A stretch of 64,000 nt of DNA from a bacterium (GCA_004298675.1 SCRI01000080.1:12983-76982), one strand, 5' to 3'; positions 36,873 to 45,616 are shown, counted from the stretch's first letter. Program-made: numbers and translations. The notes: generated by a model not told the origin, from the letters alone.

Positions 36873-37717
36873 GCCGCTGGATCGAGGTCGCCGTCGGCGT
36901 GGAGACGTCCGGTGAGCTCGCGATCGTTGAGGCCGCGGCGAGCGCGTACGCGCTACGCGGAACGGCCATCCAGAGTGACCCGCCCATGCTGCGCGCATGG
37001 TTCTCCGAAGACGAGCGGGCGGGCGTGGAGGCCATGAGCGCCGCTATCGTCGCCGCGCTTCCGCAGGCGCGGACCACGGCCACGTCGATCGAGGACGCCG
37101 GCTGGAGTGAGGCCTGGCGCGAGCATTTTCACGCGCAGCATATCGGCGGGATCGCCATCGTACCGTCGTGGGAGCGCGAGACGTTCGCAGATGCGGTGCG
37201 TGCGATCGTCGAGATCGATCCCGGTCAAGCCTTCGGCACCGGACTGCACCCCACGACGCGCGGCGTGCTGCTCGCACTTCAGGAACTCGACTTGGATGGG
37301 TGTACCGTCACCGACGTCGGCACGGGCTCGGGTATCTTGGCGCTCGCCGTGGCCAGACTTGGGGCGCGGCGGGTCCACGCCTGTGACATCGATCCCGTGG
37401 CGGTGCGCGCGGCGCGTGAGAACGTGCGGCGCAACGGCTTGGAGTCGCGTGTGCACGTAGCGCGCTGCTCAGCCGATCTCTCCGGCGTGCCGAGCGCGCG
37501 GATCGTGACGGCCAATCTCACGGCCGGCATCGCTCTCGCGCTGGCGCGGGCGCTGCGGGCCCTGGTCGAGCCTGCGGGGACGCTCCTGCTTGCGGGCATC
37601 GTCGGAGCGCGCGAGCGCGAGGTGCTGCAGGCATTCGAGCCGCTGGGGTTTACGGTGAGAGCGCGCCGGGCCGAGGGTGAGTGGGTGGGCCTCGCGCTGG
37701 GCGTCCCCGCCGCGTGA
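36869..37717 (+). CDS. prmA: Ribosomal protein L11 methyltransferase
   Basis: SAM-dependent trimethylation of L11. It has 282 residues. SAM-binding motif [17 protein letters not shown] after the substrate linker [21 protein letters not shown] replaces the usual NxxA(N/D) stretch. Starts within a 4-base ATGA overlap with dnaJ, a gene order common in Firmicutes and relatives. Confidence 0.94.
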   Translation: MSRWIEVAVGVETSGELAIVEAAASAYALRGTAIQSDPPMLRAWFSEDERAGVEAMSAAIVAALPQARTTATSIEDAGWSEAWREHFHAQHIGGIAIVPSWERETFADAVRAIVEIDPGQAFGTGLHPTTRGVLLALQELDLDGCTVTDVGTGSGILALAVARLGARRVHACDIDPVAVRAARENVRRNGLESRVHVARCSADLSGVPSARIVTANLTAGIALALARALRALVEPAGTLLLAGIVGAREREVLQAFEPLGFTVRARRAEGEWVGLALGVPAA

Positions 37718-38448
37718 GCCGCTTCTTCGTCGAGGGCACCTTTGACGTCGGCGATCGTGTGGAGCTGGAGGGCGGCGACGCGCGCAAGCTGGCCGGAGTT
37801 TTGCGCGCGGTGCCGGGCGATCGCGTGGATATCCTCGACGGGCACAGCCGGCGTTTCGCGGGTCTGGTGCGCGAAGTCGGACGCGATCGCGTCAGCGTGG
37901 AGCTAGCCGCCGCGCTGACGGAGCCGCCGCGCGAGGCCGGCCTCGCGATCACGCTCGCGCAGGGCATTCCCAAGGGCCAGAAGATGGACTTCGTCGTCGA
38001 GAAGGCGGTGGAGCTTGGCGTGCGGACGATCGTGCCGCTGGTGAGCGAGCGCACGATCGCGCGCCCGCAGGGCGCGGACGGCAAAGTGGAGCGCTGGCGG
38101 CGGCTGGCCAAGAGTGCGGCGCTGCAATGCGGCCGCGAGCGCGTGCCCGAGGTCAGGACCCCGCTGGATCTCGCCGGGGTACTTCAGTTGGGTGCCGCCC
38201 ACGATGCCGTGGTGATGCCGTGGGAGTTGGCCGAGCAGCGCCCGCTGCGCGAGCGGCTAGCCGATTTCGGCGCCGCAGGCAGTATCCTGGTCATCGTGGG
38301 CCCGGAGGGCGGTCTCTCGCAGCACGAAGCCGAACGGGCGCGCCTCGCTGGGGCGCACCTGATCTCCCTTGGCCCGCGTATCCTGCGCACCGAGACGGTC
38401 GCGCTCGTGCTGATCGCGGCGCTGTACGCGTTGCGCGGCGAGCTCTAG
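37714..38448 (+). CDS. rsmE: 16S rRNA m3U1498 methyltransferase
   Basis: SPOUT-class methyltransferase acting on U1498 of 16S rRNA. It has 244 residues. N-terminal PUA-like domain, then the knot: KGQKMDFVVEKAVELGV, VGPEGGLSQHEAE and SLGPRILRTETVAL. GTG start at 37714 overlaps the prmA stop (GTGA); a longer frame upstream belongs to prmA sequence in another frame. Confidence 0.95.
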   Translation: MSRFFVEGTFDVGDRVELEGGDARKLAGVLRAVPGDRVDILDGHSRRFAGLVREVGRDRVSVELAAALTEPPREAGLAITLAQGIPKGQKMDFVVEKAVELGVRTIVPLVSERTIARPQGADGKVERWRRLAKSAALQCGRERVPEVRTPLDLAGVLQLGAAHDAVVMPWELAEQRPLRERLADFGAAGSILVIVGPEGGLSQHEAERARLAGAHLISLGPRILRTETVALVLIAALYALRGEL

Positions 38449-38526
38449 ACGGCGCGCGCGCACGGGGATTCCACCCTGTGCACGACGTATCTACGGGGAA
38501 TACCCGAATTTCCCGAGGCAGGCTGT

Positions 38527-39228
38527 TTGAAGTTTTCGATCGTCGTCCCCACGTATAACGAGTCCGCAGGCATCGAGAAACTGGTGCGGCGGCTCACGGA
38601 AGTCTTCCAAGGGGCGAACCTCGACGGCGAGATCGTCGTCGTCGACGATAACTCGCCCGACGGAACCGGGGGCATCGTCGACCGTCTCGAGCACGAGGGA
38701 CTCCCGGTACGTTGTCTGCATCGTCCCGGCAAGTTGGGACTCTCCAGCGGCGTGATCGACGGCTGGCACTTCGCACGGCCGGACTCCGAGATCGTCGGCG
38801 CCATGGATGCCGACTTCAGCCACGACGAGACGATCCTGCCGCACATGGTGCGGGCTATCGAGTCTGGTGGATTTGATTTGGCGATCGGCAGCCGCTACGT
38901 GCGCGGGGGCGGCATCAGCAACTGGCCCTGGCGCAGGAAGATCACGAGTCTGGTGGCTTGCTGGATGGCGCGGCCGCTGACGCGCGTGAAGGACATCACC
39001 AGCGGCTTCTTTCTCGTGCGCCGCAGCGCGCTCGAAGGCGTGGCGCTCGATCCCATCGGCTTCAAGATCGGTCTCGAGGTGGTGGTGAAGGCGAAGTACC
39101 GGCGCTTCATCGAGATTCCGTACGTATTCACCGATCGCGTCGCGGGCGAGTCGAAGCTCAATTCCAAAGAGATCGTCAACTATCTCAAGCAGTTGGGCAA
39201 GATGTACCGTGCGAGGTTTGCGCGCTGA
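38527..39228 (+). CDS. Polyprenyl-phosphate mannosyltransferase-like glycosyltransferase (GT2)
   Basis: Family 2 glycosyltransferase of the DPM1 type, 233 residues, transferring a hexose from a nucleotide sugar to a lipid carrier. GT-A motifs VVPTYNE, VVDDNSPDGTG, DADFSHDE and the FKIGLEVVVKAKYRR region are typical of dolichol/polyprenol-phosphate mannose synthases. No C-terminal membrane domain is fused. Start TTG at 38527. Its stop and the accD start share TGATG. Confidence 0.88.
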   Translation: MKFSIVVPTYNESAGIEKLVRRLTEVFQGANLDGEIVVVDDNSPDGTGGIVDRLEHEGLPVRCLHRPGKLGLSSGVIDGWHFARPDSEIVGAMDADFSHDETILPHMVRAIESGGFDLAIGSRYVRGGGISNWPWRRKITSLVACWMARPLTRVKDITSGFFLVRRSALEGVALDPIGFKIGLEVVVKAKYRRFIEIPYVFTDRVAGESKLNSKEIVNYLKQLGKMYRARFAR

Positions 39229-40085
39229 TGCCGTCCGTCGCCGATTGGCTGCGTGGACGCAAGCGTCAGATCGAACGGCGGGAGCCGGGGCTATGGGTCA
39301 AGTGCCCCGGTTGCTCGGAGACGCTCTACCGCAAGGACCTCGAGCTCAACCTGCTGGTCTGCGGGCGCTGCGGTCACCACTTCCGCATGCCTGCCGCCGA
39401 CCGCATCGTCTCGCTGATCGACGGAGAGTTCCACGAGATCGCGGCAGACCTCGAGCCGCGCGATCCGCTGCAGTGGACCGACGTGAAGACCTACCCGCAG
39501 AAGCTGGCGGCGGACCGCGAGAAGTCCGGCGCGGTCGAGGCGGTCATCGCCGGTTTCGGCTCCATGGGCGGCATCGAGATCGGCTTGGCCGTCATGGATT
39601 TCTTCTTCCGCGGCGGCACGATGGGAGCCGTGGTGGGGGAGAAGATCGCGCTGCTCTTCGAGGAGTCCGCGCGGCGGCGCGTGCCCGCCATCGTCTGCAC
39701 CGCCTCCGGGGGGGCGCGGATGGAAGAGGGGCTGGTGGCGCTGATGCAAATGGCCAAGACGTCCGCGGCGCTCACGCGTCTGCAGGACGCGCGCCTGCCG
39801 TACATCTGCGTGCTGACCGATCCTACGACCGGCGGCGTCTCGGCCAGCTTCGCCTTCGATGCGGACGTCATCGTCGCCGAGCCCAAAGCGGTGGTGGGCT
39901 TTGCCGGACGCCGCGTGATCGAGCAGACGATCCGCCAGCGTCTCCCGGACGATTTCCAGACCGCAGAGTTTCTCATCGAGCATGGCCACGTCGATCTCAT
40001 CGTCGACCGGCACCAGCTCAAGGCGCAGCTCGTCCAGGTGCTGAGCATGCTCTTACCGGGCACCGGCGCGGGAGTGCCCGCGTGA
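39228..40085 (+). CDS. accD: Acetyl-CoA carboxylase carboxyltransferase, beta subunit
   Basis: Transfers CO2 from carboxybiotin to acetyl-CoA with AccA. It has 285 residues. N-terminal zinc ribbon CPGC-17 aa-CGRCGHHF, then the crotonase-type fold with TASGGARMEEG and LTDPTTGGVSASFA. Start overlaps the glycosyltransferase stop by one base and its end overlaps accA by 4. Confidence 0.96.
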   Translation: MPSVADWLRGRKRQIERREPGLWVKCPGCSETLYRKDLELNLLVCGRCGHHFRMPAADRIVSLIDGEFHEIAADLEPRDPLQWTDVKTYPQKLAADREKSGAVEAVIAGFGSMGGIEIGLAVMDFFFRGGTMGAVVGEKIALLFEESARRRVPAIVCTASGGARMEEGLVALMQMAKTSAALTRLQDARLPYICVLTDPTTGGVSASFAFDADVIVAEPKAVVGFAGRRVIEQTIRQRLPDDFQTAEFLIEHGHVDLIVDRHQLKAQLVQVLSMLLPGTGAGVPA

Positions 40086-41065
40086 ACGTCATCGTCGAGC
40101 GCGAGAAGGGGCTGCTGGAGTTAGAGCAGCGCATCGGCGATCTCAAGGCGCTGAGCGAGCAGCACCCGGAGGCCAGCTTCGCCGCCGAAATCCGTGCGCT
40201 GGAAGAGAAGTACGCCTCGCTGCAGCGCGAGATCTTCGGCAATCTCACGGCCTGGCAGAAGGTACACATGGCGCGCCATCCCATGCGCCCGCGTGCTACC
40301 GCCTTCATCGCAGCGCTGGATGAGTTCGTGGAGTTGCACGGCGATCGCGCCTTTCGTGACGATCCGGCGGTAATCGGTGGCATCGGGCGCCTGGAGGGCC
40401 GGCGCATCTTAGTGTTGGCGCAACAGAAGGGACGCGACACCAAGGAGAACGTGCGGCGTAACTTCGGCATGGTGCATCCCGAAGGGTATCGAAAAGGGCT
40501 ACGGCTGATGCGCTTGGCAGAGAAGTTTTCCTTGCCGATCGTCACGTACATCGACACCTCGGGGGCCGATCCCGGCATCGGCGCGGAAGAGCGCGGACAG
40601 TCCGAGGCGATCGCACAGTGCATTCTGCAGTTGACGCGCGTGCGCGTGCCGGTGCTGGCGGCGGTGATCGGAGAGGGCGGATCCGGCGGCGCGTTGGCTT
40701 TCGGCGTCGCGGACCGCATCATCATGTTGGAGCACTCGATCTTCTCGATCGCCAGCCCCGAGGGCTGCGCCGCCATTCTTTGGAAGGACGCCGGGAAGGC
40801 GGAGGAGGCCGCCACGCGCCTCAAGCTCACCGGAAGCGACCTCAAGGGCTTGGGAATCGTCGACCACATCGTGGCCGAGCCGCTGGGGGGCGCCCATCGC
40901 GACGTCGATGCGACGGTAACCTCACTCCTGCGCGAGCAGGCAAGCAGCCTCGACGCTTTGGCGATGCTGCCGCTCGAGCGGCTACTGCAAGAGCGCTATG
41001 CGAAGTACCGGCGTATCGGCTCCTGGCAGAGCCAGAGCGATCGGATGGTGCGGGGCGCAACGTGA
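40082..41065 (+). CDS. accA: Acetyl-CoA carboxylase carboxyltransferase, alpha subunit
   Basis: Partner of AccD in malonyl-CoA synthesis. It has 327 residues. HPMRPRATAFIAAL, QKGRDTKENVRRNFGM and the oxyanion-hole segment IGEGGSGGALAFGVAD are diagnostic. GTG start in GTGA overlap with accD; ends in overlap with the FtsB-like gene. Biotin carrier and carboxylase subunits are not in the window. Confidence 0.97.
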   Translation: MNVIVEREKGLLELEQRIGDLKALSEQHPEASFAAEIRALEEKYASLQREIFGNLTAWQKVHMARHPMRPRATAFIAALDEFVELHGDRAFRDDPAVIGGIGRLEGRRILVLAQQKGRDTKENVRRNFGMVHPEGYRKGLRLMRLAEKFSLPIVTYIDTSGADPGIGAEERGQSEAIAQCILQLTRVRVPVLAAVIGEGGSGGALAFGVADRIIMLEHSIFSIASPEGCAAILWKDAGKAEEAATRLKLTGSDLKGLGIVDHIVAEPLGGAHRDVDATVTSLLREQASSLDALAMLPLERLLQERYAKYRRIGSWQSQSDRMVRGAT

Positions 41066-41373
41066 AGACGGCGCGCCGATGGGGGCGATTGACGGCGCGC
41101 GTGGCCTCGCTGGCCGCGGGGTTGGCCGTGCTCGTCTTGATTGGAGCGCAGTTCGCTCATGCGGTGTCCCTGAACCTCGATCTGGCGCACCGCGTCGCGG
41201 CGGCGCACGCCGAACGCGCGCAACTGGTGGCCGATAGCGCGCGCCTGCGCGAGCGCATCCGCCTGCTGCAGACGCCGCAAGGCGTGGTCCCTGCCATTCA
41301 CGATGAACTACGCCTGGTGAGGCCGCACGAGGAGATCATCTACTTGCAGGGAGACTCCGCTGACAAGCAGTGA
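41062..41373 (+). CDS. FtsB/DivIC-like septum protein
   Basis: Single-pass membrane protein of 103 residues: basic N-terminus, helix (SLAAGLAVLVLIGAQFA), coiled coil (LAHRVAAAHAERAQLVADSARLRERI is one run) and a C-terminal RPHEEIIYLQ motif close to the P-E-ExxI region of FtsB/DivIC. Such proteins bridge FtsL and FtsQ in the divisome. GTG start at 41062 overlaps the accA stop. Confidence 0.78.
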   Translation: MKTARRWGRLTARVASLAAGLAVLVLIGAQFAHAVSLNLDLAHRVAAAHAERAQLVADSARLRERIRLLQTPQGVVPAIHDELRLVRPHEEIIYLQGDSADKQ

Positions 41374-41380
41374 CGCTCCC

Positions 41381-41758
41381 TTGGTGGGCGCGGTCATCAA
41401 CCTCAATGCCTTCGGCGCCACCGTGCGCTTGCGGGACGGTAGGCTAGCTGCGGCGCTGGCACCGGACGTGCGTCAGCGCGAAGGGGCCTACCGGCGTGCG
41501 TTGTTGGACCGGCGCCCGCGGCATTTCACGCGCGTGGGGGAGGGGGCGCGCGTGGCGCTGACGCTCGTGGAGGACGAGGAGTCACTGCAACCCGCGCGTG
41601 AGGGCGTCCCGGTACTCGTGAACCCTGACCTCGAGCGCAAGATCGCCGAGTACCTCAAACAGACGCAGGAGTGGGAGCGGCCCGACCAGGCCCCCGCCTT
41701 CGAGCGCCATTTACGCCGCAAGTCCAAGCGAGCCGAACGCTTCCCGGAGCGGGCCTAG
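41381..41758 (+). CDS. S1-domain-like RNA-binding protein
   Basis: 125 residues. The opening VGAVINLNAFGATVRL resembles the first strands of an S1/OB domain (GxVxxixxFGAxVxL), and the tail is basic (RHLRRKSKRAERF). Only a TTG start (41381) is conventional, and it begins almost inside the first strand. An in-frame CTG at 41360, with GGGAG just upstream, would add MTSSDAP and gives a more natural N-terminus. Possibly related to the YabR/S1-domain proteins that follow divIC in Firmicutes. Function uncertain. Confidence 0.6.
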   Translation: MVGAVINLNAFGATVRLRDGRLAAALAPDVRQREGAYRRALLDRRPRHFTRVGEGARVALTLVEDEESLQPAREGVPVLVNPDLERKIAEYLKQTQEWERPDQAPAFERHLRRKSKRAERFPERA

Positions 41759-41817
41759 AGCGTGCGCTCAGCCTGCGCTACCAGGCGCGCGGGCTTTGCA
41801 AACCGAATCTCACGACC

Positions 41818-42696
41818 ATGAAGGTGGTGGATAAGCCCGTCGAGGCCGTCAACGTTCCCGGATGCTTCGTTCGTATCGAGGGCACCTACTCGTCGCTGCG
41901 CACCGCCGAGCAGCGCGTGGCCGACTTCATTCTCAAGCATGCCGAGGAGCTCATCCACCTCACCGTCACCGAGCTGGCCGAGCGTACCCAGACCAGCGAG
42001 TCGACGGTCGTGCGCCTGTGCCAGAAGATCGGCTACAAGGGCTACCAGGAGTTCAAGATCATGCTGGCCCGCGATCTCGTGGGTCCTGTCAGCTCGATCT
42101 ATGAGGAGATCGCCCCCACCGACTCTCTGCGCACGATCAAGACCAAGGTTTTCCAGGCTAACGCACAGGCGTTGCGCGATACGATCGAGGTGCTATCGGA
42201 CGAGGAACTGGAGCGGGCCGTTAGCGCCATCGCCGGCGCGCGGCGGGCCGAGTGCTACGGTATCGGCGGCAGCGGACCGCTGGCCTACGACGCCTATCAC
42301 AAGTTCATGAAACTCGGCATCTCAGCGGTGGCGCTGGTCGACTCGGACTTGATGGCGATGTCCTCCTCGCTGCTGCAACCCGGCGACGTCGCCTTCGGCA
42401 TCAGCCACACCGGCGCGTCGCGTGACGTCGTGGAGGCGCTGCGCCACGCCAAGGACAACGGGGCCACGACCATCTGCCTGACCCACCGCGCCACCTCTCC
42501 CATCACGAAGGTGGCCGACATCCGGCTCTTCACGGCCGCCAAGGAGACCGCGTTTCGCAGCGATGCGATGACTAGCCGGCTCGCCCAGCTCTCGATTATC
42601 GACACGCTCTATCTCGGCATTGCGCTGCGCGATTACGAGCGCTCGCTGAAGATGATCCAGCGTACGCGTGAGGCTGCGGCCGCCAAGCGCTATTGA
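41818..42696 (+). CDS. MurR/RpiR-family transcriptional regulator
   Basis: Sugar-phosphate-sensing regulator, 292 residues. HTH at about 30-80 (AEQRVADFILKHA, SESTVVRLCQKIGYKGYQEFK), SIS domain at about 130-270 (GIGGSGPLAYDAYHKF, FGISHTGASRDVVEAL). ATG at 41818 puts the HTH at the usual distance. Which sugar phosphate it senses is unknown. No sugar operon is adjacent. Confidence 0.9.
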   Translation: MKVVDKPVEAVNVPGCFVRIEGTYSSLRTAEQRVADFILKHAEELIHLTVTELAERTQTSESTVVRLCQKIGYKGYQEFKIMLARDLVGPVSSIYEEIAPTDSLRTIKTKVFQANAQALRDTIEVLSDEELERAVSAIAGARRAECYGIGGSGPLAYDAYHKFMKLGISAVALVDSDLMAMSSSLLQPGDVAFGISHTGASRDVVEALRHAKDNGATTICLTHRATSPITKVADIRLFTAAKETAFRSDAMTSRLAQLSIIDTLYLGIALRDYERSLKMIQRTREAAAAKRY

Positions 42697-43631
42697 GAGC
42701 GCCAGCCGCCGGCAGCCTGCGGGCTCTGCTCTCCATCGGCACCAACTCCACCCGCTTGCTGCTGGCTAAGCGTTCCAATGCAGCGTGGATCACCGTCAGC
42801 CAGGCCCGCCGCGGCACGCGCTTGGGGCAAGGGCTGGGGCCGCGCGGAATGTTGCGCGACGATGCCATCGCTCGTACCCTCGCCGCCGCCGTTGAGTTCG
42901 TGGCGCGTGCCCGGGAGAACACGCCGCAGATTCGTGCCATTGCCACCAGCGCCATGCGCCGCGCGCGCAATGCGCGCGCGCTGAGCGCGGCGTTGGAGGC
43001 GCGCACCGGTCTGCAGCTCGAGATCATCCCGGGTGAGGAGGAGGCGCGCTATTCGTTCGTCGGTGCGCTAGCTGGGCACGGCGAGGGGCTCAGCGCTGGC
43101 GCGCGCGTGGGGGTGCTCGACGCCGGCGGCGGGAGTACCGAGTTCGCGGTTGGCGCAGGTGCGCGTTTGGAGCGCTCGCGCTCGTTTGAGATCGGAGCGG
43201 TGCGCCTCACGGAGGAGACGCCGCTGCGCGCGGATCCGCCGCCGCCGCACGCCCTGCCGGCGGCGCGCGAGCGCGCGCGGGCGGCGCTGGCCGGGATTGC
43301 GGGGTTGGGCGCCGGGGTCGTGCGGCTGATCTGCGTCGGCGGTACGGCCACGACGTGCGCCGCGATGCTCAGCCTCGGAGCGCGCGAGGCGGAGCGCGTC
43401 GATGGCATGACGCTGGCGCGCGCGGAGCTCACGGCGCTGGCGGAGCGGCTCGCTCCGCTGCGGGTCTCCGAACGCTGCGCTGTTCCGGGGCTACCGGCAC
43501 AGCGCGCCGACATCATCGTGGGCGGATTGATCGTGCTGGAGCAGGCTCTGGAGGCGCTCTCCATCGAGCGTGCGATCGTCTCGGTGCACGATCTGCTGCT
43601 TGGTTACGTCATCGACGGCTGGAAGGCGTGA
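42693..43631 (+). CDS. Ppx/GppA-family phosphatase
   Basis: Exopolyphosphatase or pppGpp phosphohydrolase, 312 residues. Actin-fold phosphate loops SIGTNSTRLLLA and DAGGGSTEFAVG, and the catalytic EGEEEARYSF equivalent PGEEEARYSFVG. It is the short, two-domain form without the HD extension. Starts at a TTG overlapping the regulator's stop (TTGA). Confidence 0.9.
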   Translation: MRAPAAGSLRALLSIGTNSTRLLLAKRSNAAWITVSQARRGTRLGQGLGPRGMLRDDAIARTLAAAVEFVARARENTPQIRAIATSAMRRARNARALSAALEARTGLQLEIIPGEEEARYSFVGALAGHGEGLSAGARVGVLDAGGGSTEFAVGAGARLERSRSFEIGAVRLTEETPLRADPPPPHALPAARERARAALAGIAGLGAGVVRLICVGGTATTCAAMLSLGAREAERVDGMTLARAELTALAERLAPLRVSERCAVPGLPAQRADIIVGGLIVLEQALEALSIERAIVSVHDLLLGYVIDGWKA

Positions 43632-43996
43632 GCGTTGAGCAGCTGCTCTTCGTCTACGGCACGTTGCGCCGGGGGCGGGAGCATGCGCCGCGGCTGGAGC
43701 GTGCGCGCTTCGTGGCGCGAGCCACGGCGCGCGGACGTCTCTACCTCTGCCACTGGCCGGCGTTCGTGGACGGCGCAGGCTTCGTGGTGGGCGAGCTCTA
43801 CGCCGTAGACGAGGACCTCTTGGCGCTGCTCGACGCCTTTGAGGGCGAAGGGTGCCTCTACGCACGCGAGCGGCGCGAGGTGCGCGACGAGTACGGCGGA
43901 CGCCGCGACGCCTGGCTCTACCGCTGGCTTGGCTCCGTCGACGGGTGTCGCCCTATTCCTAGCGGCGACGTCAGCCGCGTCCGCTCGGTTCCGTGA
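43628..43996 (+). CDS. Gamma-glutamylcyclotransferase-like (GGCT/AIG2) protein
   Basis: 122 residues with the N-terminal glycine loop FVYGTLRRG and the acidic pocket LDAFEGEGCLYAR, hallmarks of the BtrG/GGCT fold. The specific substrate is uncertain: gamma-glutamyl amines or peptides. GTG start in GTGA overlap with the ppx-like gene. Confidence 0.85.
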   Translation: MSVEQLLFVYGTLRRGREHAPRLERARFVARATARGRLYLCHWPAFVDGAGFVVGELYAVDEDLLALLDAFEGEGCLYARERREVRDEYGGRRDAWLYRWLGSVDGCRPIPSGDVSRVRSVP

Positions 43997-43997
43997 T

Positions 43998-44249
43998 TTG
44001 TCGCGGGCAGACGCTGAAGCGAGCAGCGCGCGTAAAGCCACGCCGTACCAAGCCGCGATGTCGATGCTCAACTTCTACGTCAACCGCGCGGGGAGGCAGC
44101 TCTGCAAAGAGCGCCGCGACGTGCTCGAGCGCGCGAAGACTCGAATTGCGCAAGGTCTTCGAGCGCACGCCGTAGCCGCGTCAACGCGGCAGGGCGGCGG
44201 CGAGGCCTCGCCAAAGCAGGCTGCGTGGACGCAGGCACGCAGCGGCTGA
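43998..44249 (+). CDS. DUF3175-like protein, short form
   Basis: The segment AAMSMLNFYVNRAGRQL followed by ERRDVLERAKTRI matches the conserved C-terminal half of DUF3175 proteins. The usual N-terminal half (SDALDLE type) is absent: only a TTG at 43998, one base after the previous stop, is available, giving 83 residues. The tail overlaps the hydrolase start by 25 bases. Either a shortened family member or a decayed gene. Confidence 0.6.
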   Translation: MSRADAEASSARKATPYQAAMSMLNFYVNRAGRQLCKERRDVLERAKTRIAQGLRAHAVAASTRQGGGEASPKQAAWTQARSG

Positions 44250-45025
44250 CCGTCGATGGCCGCGAACTCGAATTGCTCTGGATTCCCGGCGCGCGGGAAG
44301 ACGCGCCGGCGCTAGTCTTTCTTCACGAAGGCCTGGGGTCGGTGCAACTCTGGAAGGATCTGCCGCAGCAGTTGGTAGAGGCCACCGGTGCCGGGGCGCT
44401 CGTGTATTCCCGTTATGGGAACGGCTTCTCAGCCGTGCTGCAGGAGCCACGCGATCCGCGCTACATGCACCACGAGGCGTTGGTGGTGCTGCCGGAGTTG
44501 CTCGAGCGCGTGGGATTGCGGGAGCCGGTGCTGATCGGTCATAGCGACGGCGCCTCGATCGCCGTCGTGCACGGCGCGGAGCACCCGGTGAGCGGGCTGG
44601 CGCTGGAGGCGCCGCACGTCTTCGCGGAAGAGCTTTCGCTGCGCAGCATCGCGGCCATTCGCGAGCCGTATGCGAACGGCGGGTTACGCGAGCGCATGGC
44701 ACGCTATCACACCGACGTCGACAAGACGTTCTACGGCTGGAACGACGTCTGGCTCTCCCCGGCGTTCCGAGATTGGAACATCGAGCGTTACGCCGCGCGT
44801 ATCATTGCGCCGATGCTGCTAGTACAAGGCGCCAGCGACGAGTACGGCACCCGCGCACAGTTGGAGGCCATTCGCCGCGCGAGCCTAGGCGCCGTCGACG
44901 AGCTGCTCCTGTCAAACTGCGGCCATGCTCCCCATCGCGATCGTCCCGAGCTCGCACTGCCGGCGCTGGCCGCCTTCGTGCGCGCGTGTCTCTCTCGACG
45001 CTCGCTCAGCGCCGCAGGACGCTAG
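44225..45025 (+). CDS. Alpha/beta hydrolase
   Basis: 266-residue hydrolase. Oxyanion/HG-type loop VFLHEGLGS, nucleophile elbow GHSDGAS, acid in QGASDEYG, catalytic His in NCGHAPHRD. The cap region is short. The family includes haloperoxidases, esterases and C-C hydrolases, so the substrate is open. Last gene of the co-directional chain beginning at hrcA. Confidence 0.88.
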   Translation: MDAGTQRLTVDGRELELLWIPGAREDAPALVFLHEGLGSVQLWKDLPQQLVEATGAGALVYSRYGNGFSAVLQEPRDPRYMHHEALVVLPELLERVGLREPVLIGHSDGASIAVVHGAEHPVSGLALEAPHVFAEELSLRSIAAIREPYANGGLRERMARYHTDVDKTFYGWNDVWLSPAFRDWNIERYAARIIAPMLLVQGASDEYGTRAQLEAIRRASLGAVDELLLSNCGHAPHRDRPELALPALAAFVRACLSRRSLSAAGR

Positions 45026-45062
45026 TCCCCTCTCGTAGCCGGACCGCTCCGGGCCAGGCCTC

Positions 45063-45136
45063 TACCCCCGGTGGGATTCGAACCCACACTACGACGATTT
45101 TAAGTCGCCTCTCTCTACCGGTTGGAGTACGGGGGC
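45063..45136 (-). tRNA. tRNA with anticodon TAA (Leu-UAA), class I shape
   Basis: 74 nt on the minus strand. Acceptor GCCCCCG / CGGGGGT, anticodon stem GGCGA / TCGTC around loop CTTAAAA (anticodon TAA), variable loop of only 5 bases (GTAGT), T-arm GTGGG-TTCGAAT-CCCAC, discriminator A, no encoded CCA. The D-arm is irregular (CTC/GAG stem, GG in loop). Anticodon UAA reads UUA, a leucine codon, but bacterial tRNA-Leu normally has a long variable arm. See findings. Confidence 0.75.
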
Positions 45137-45158
45137 GCGAGTGCGGAACTGCGCGGGG

Positions 45159-45437
45159 TTAGTCTACTCCGATGTCCCAGAGCAGCCCCAAGTCGCGCTT
45201 CGAGAAGGAGCGGAAGGCGATCAGCGTCTCGGTGGCCATGATACCCTCGAGTCCGGCCATCTTCTCGGTCACGAGTTCGTTGAGCGCTTCGTGTTCCTTC
45301 ACGCGCGCGATTACCACCAGGTCGTAGGGGCCGGCCACGCTGTAGACTTCAGCGATCCCGTCGATCTCGAGCATCTCGTCGGCCAGCGGTTTTACGCGTC
45401 CGCGCTCGACGTTCATCAGAATGATTGCGGTCACCAT
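45159..45437 (-). CDS. Stand-alone Lrp/AsnC ligand-binding (RAM) domain protein
   Basis: 92 residues, only the RAM effector domain without a DNA-binding helix: AIILMNVERGRV, IDGIAEVYSVAGPYDLVVIARV and GIMATETLIAFRSFSK. Such small proteins form beta-alpha-beta dimers and octamers that bind amino acids and may modulate full-length Lrp proteins. ATG at 45437. Divergent from etfB. Confidence 0.88.
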   Translation of the reverse strand: MVTAIILMNVERGRVKPLADEMLEIDGIAEVYSVAGPYDLVVIARVKEHEALNELVTEKMAGLEGIMATETLIAFRSFSKRDLGLLWDIGVD

Positions 45438-45616
45438 CGCGGCGGGCTCTTCCCTTTGCGCGCGGGGCCAACCTCCGTCTTCGCAGCGAGGCAGCGCGCC
45501 TGCGCCGCGGCTGCTTCTAGAGAAGGGGTGCCTTTAGGGGTGGCGAATCGCAGGCCGGTTCGCCCATTGCTGGGCGACATCCAACAGTCGTCTACTATTC
45601 TGGAGGCAGTGGATCC

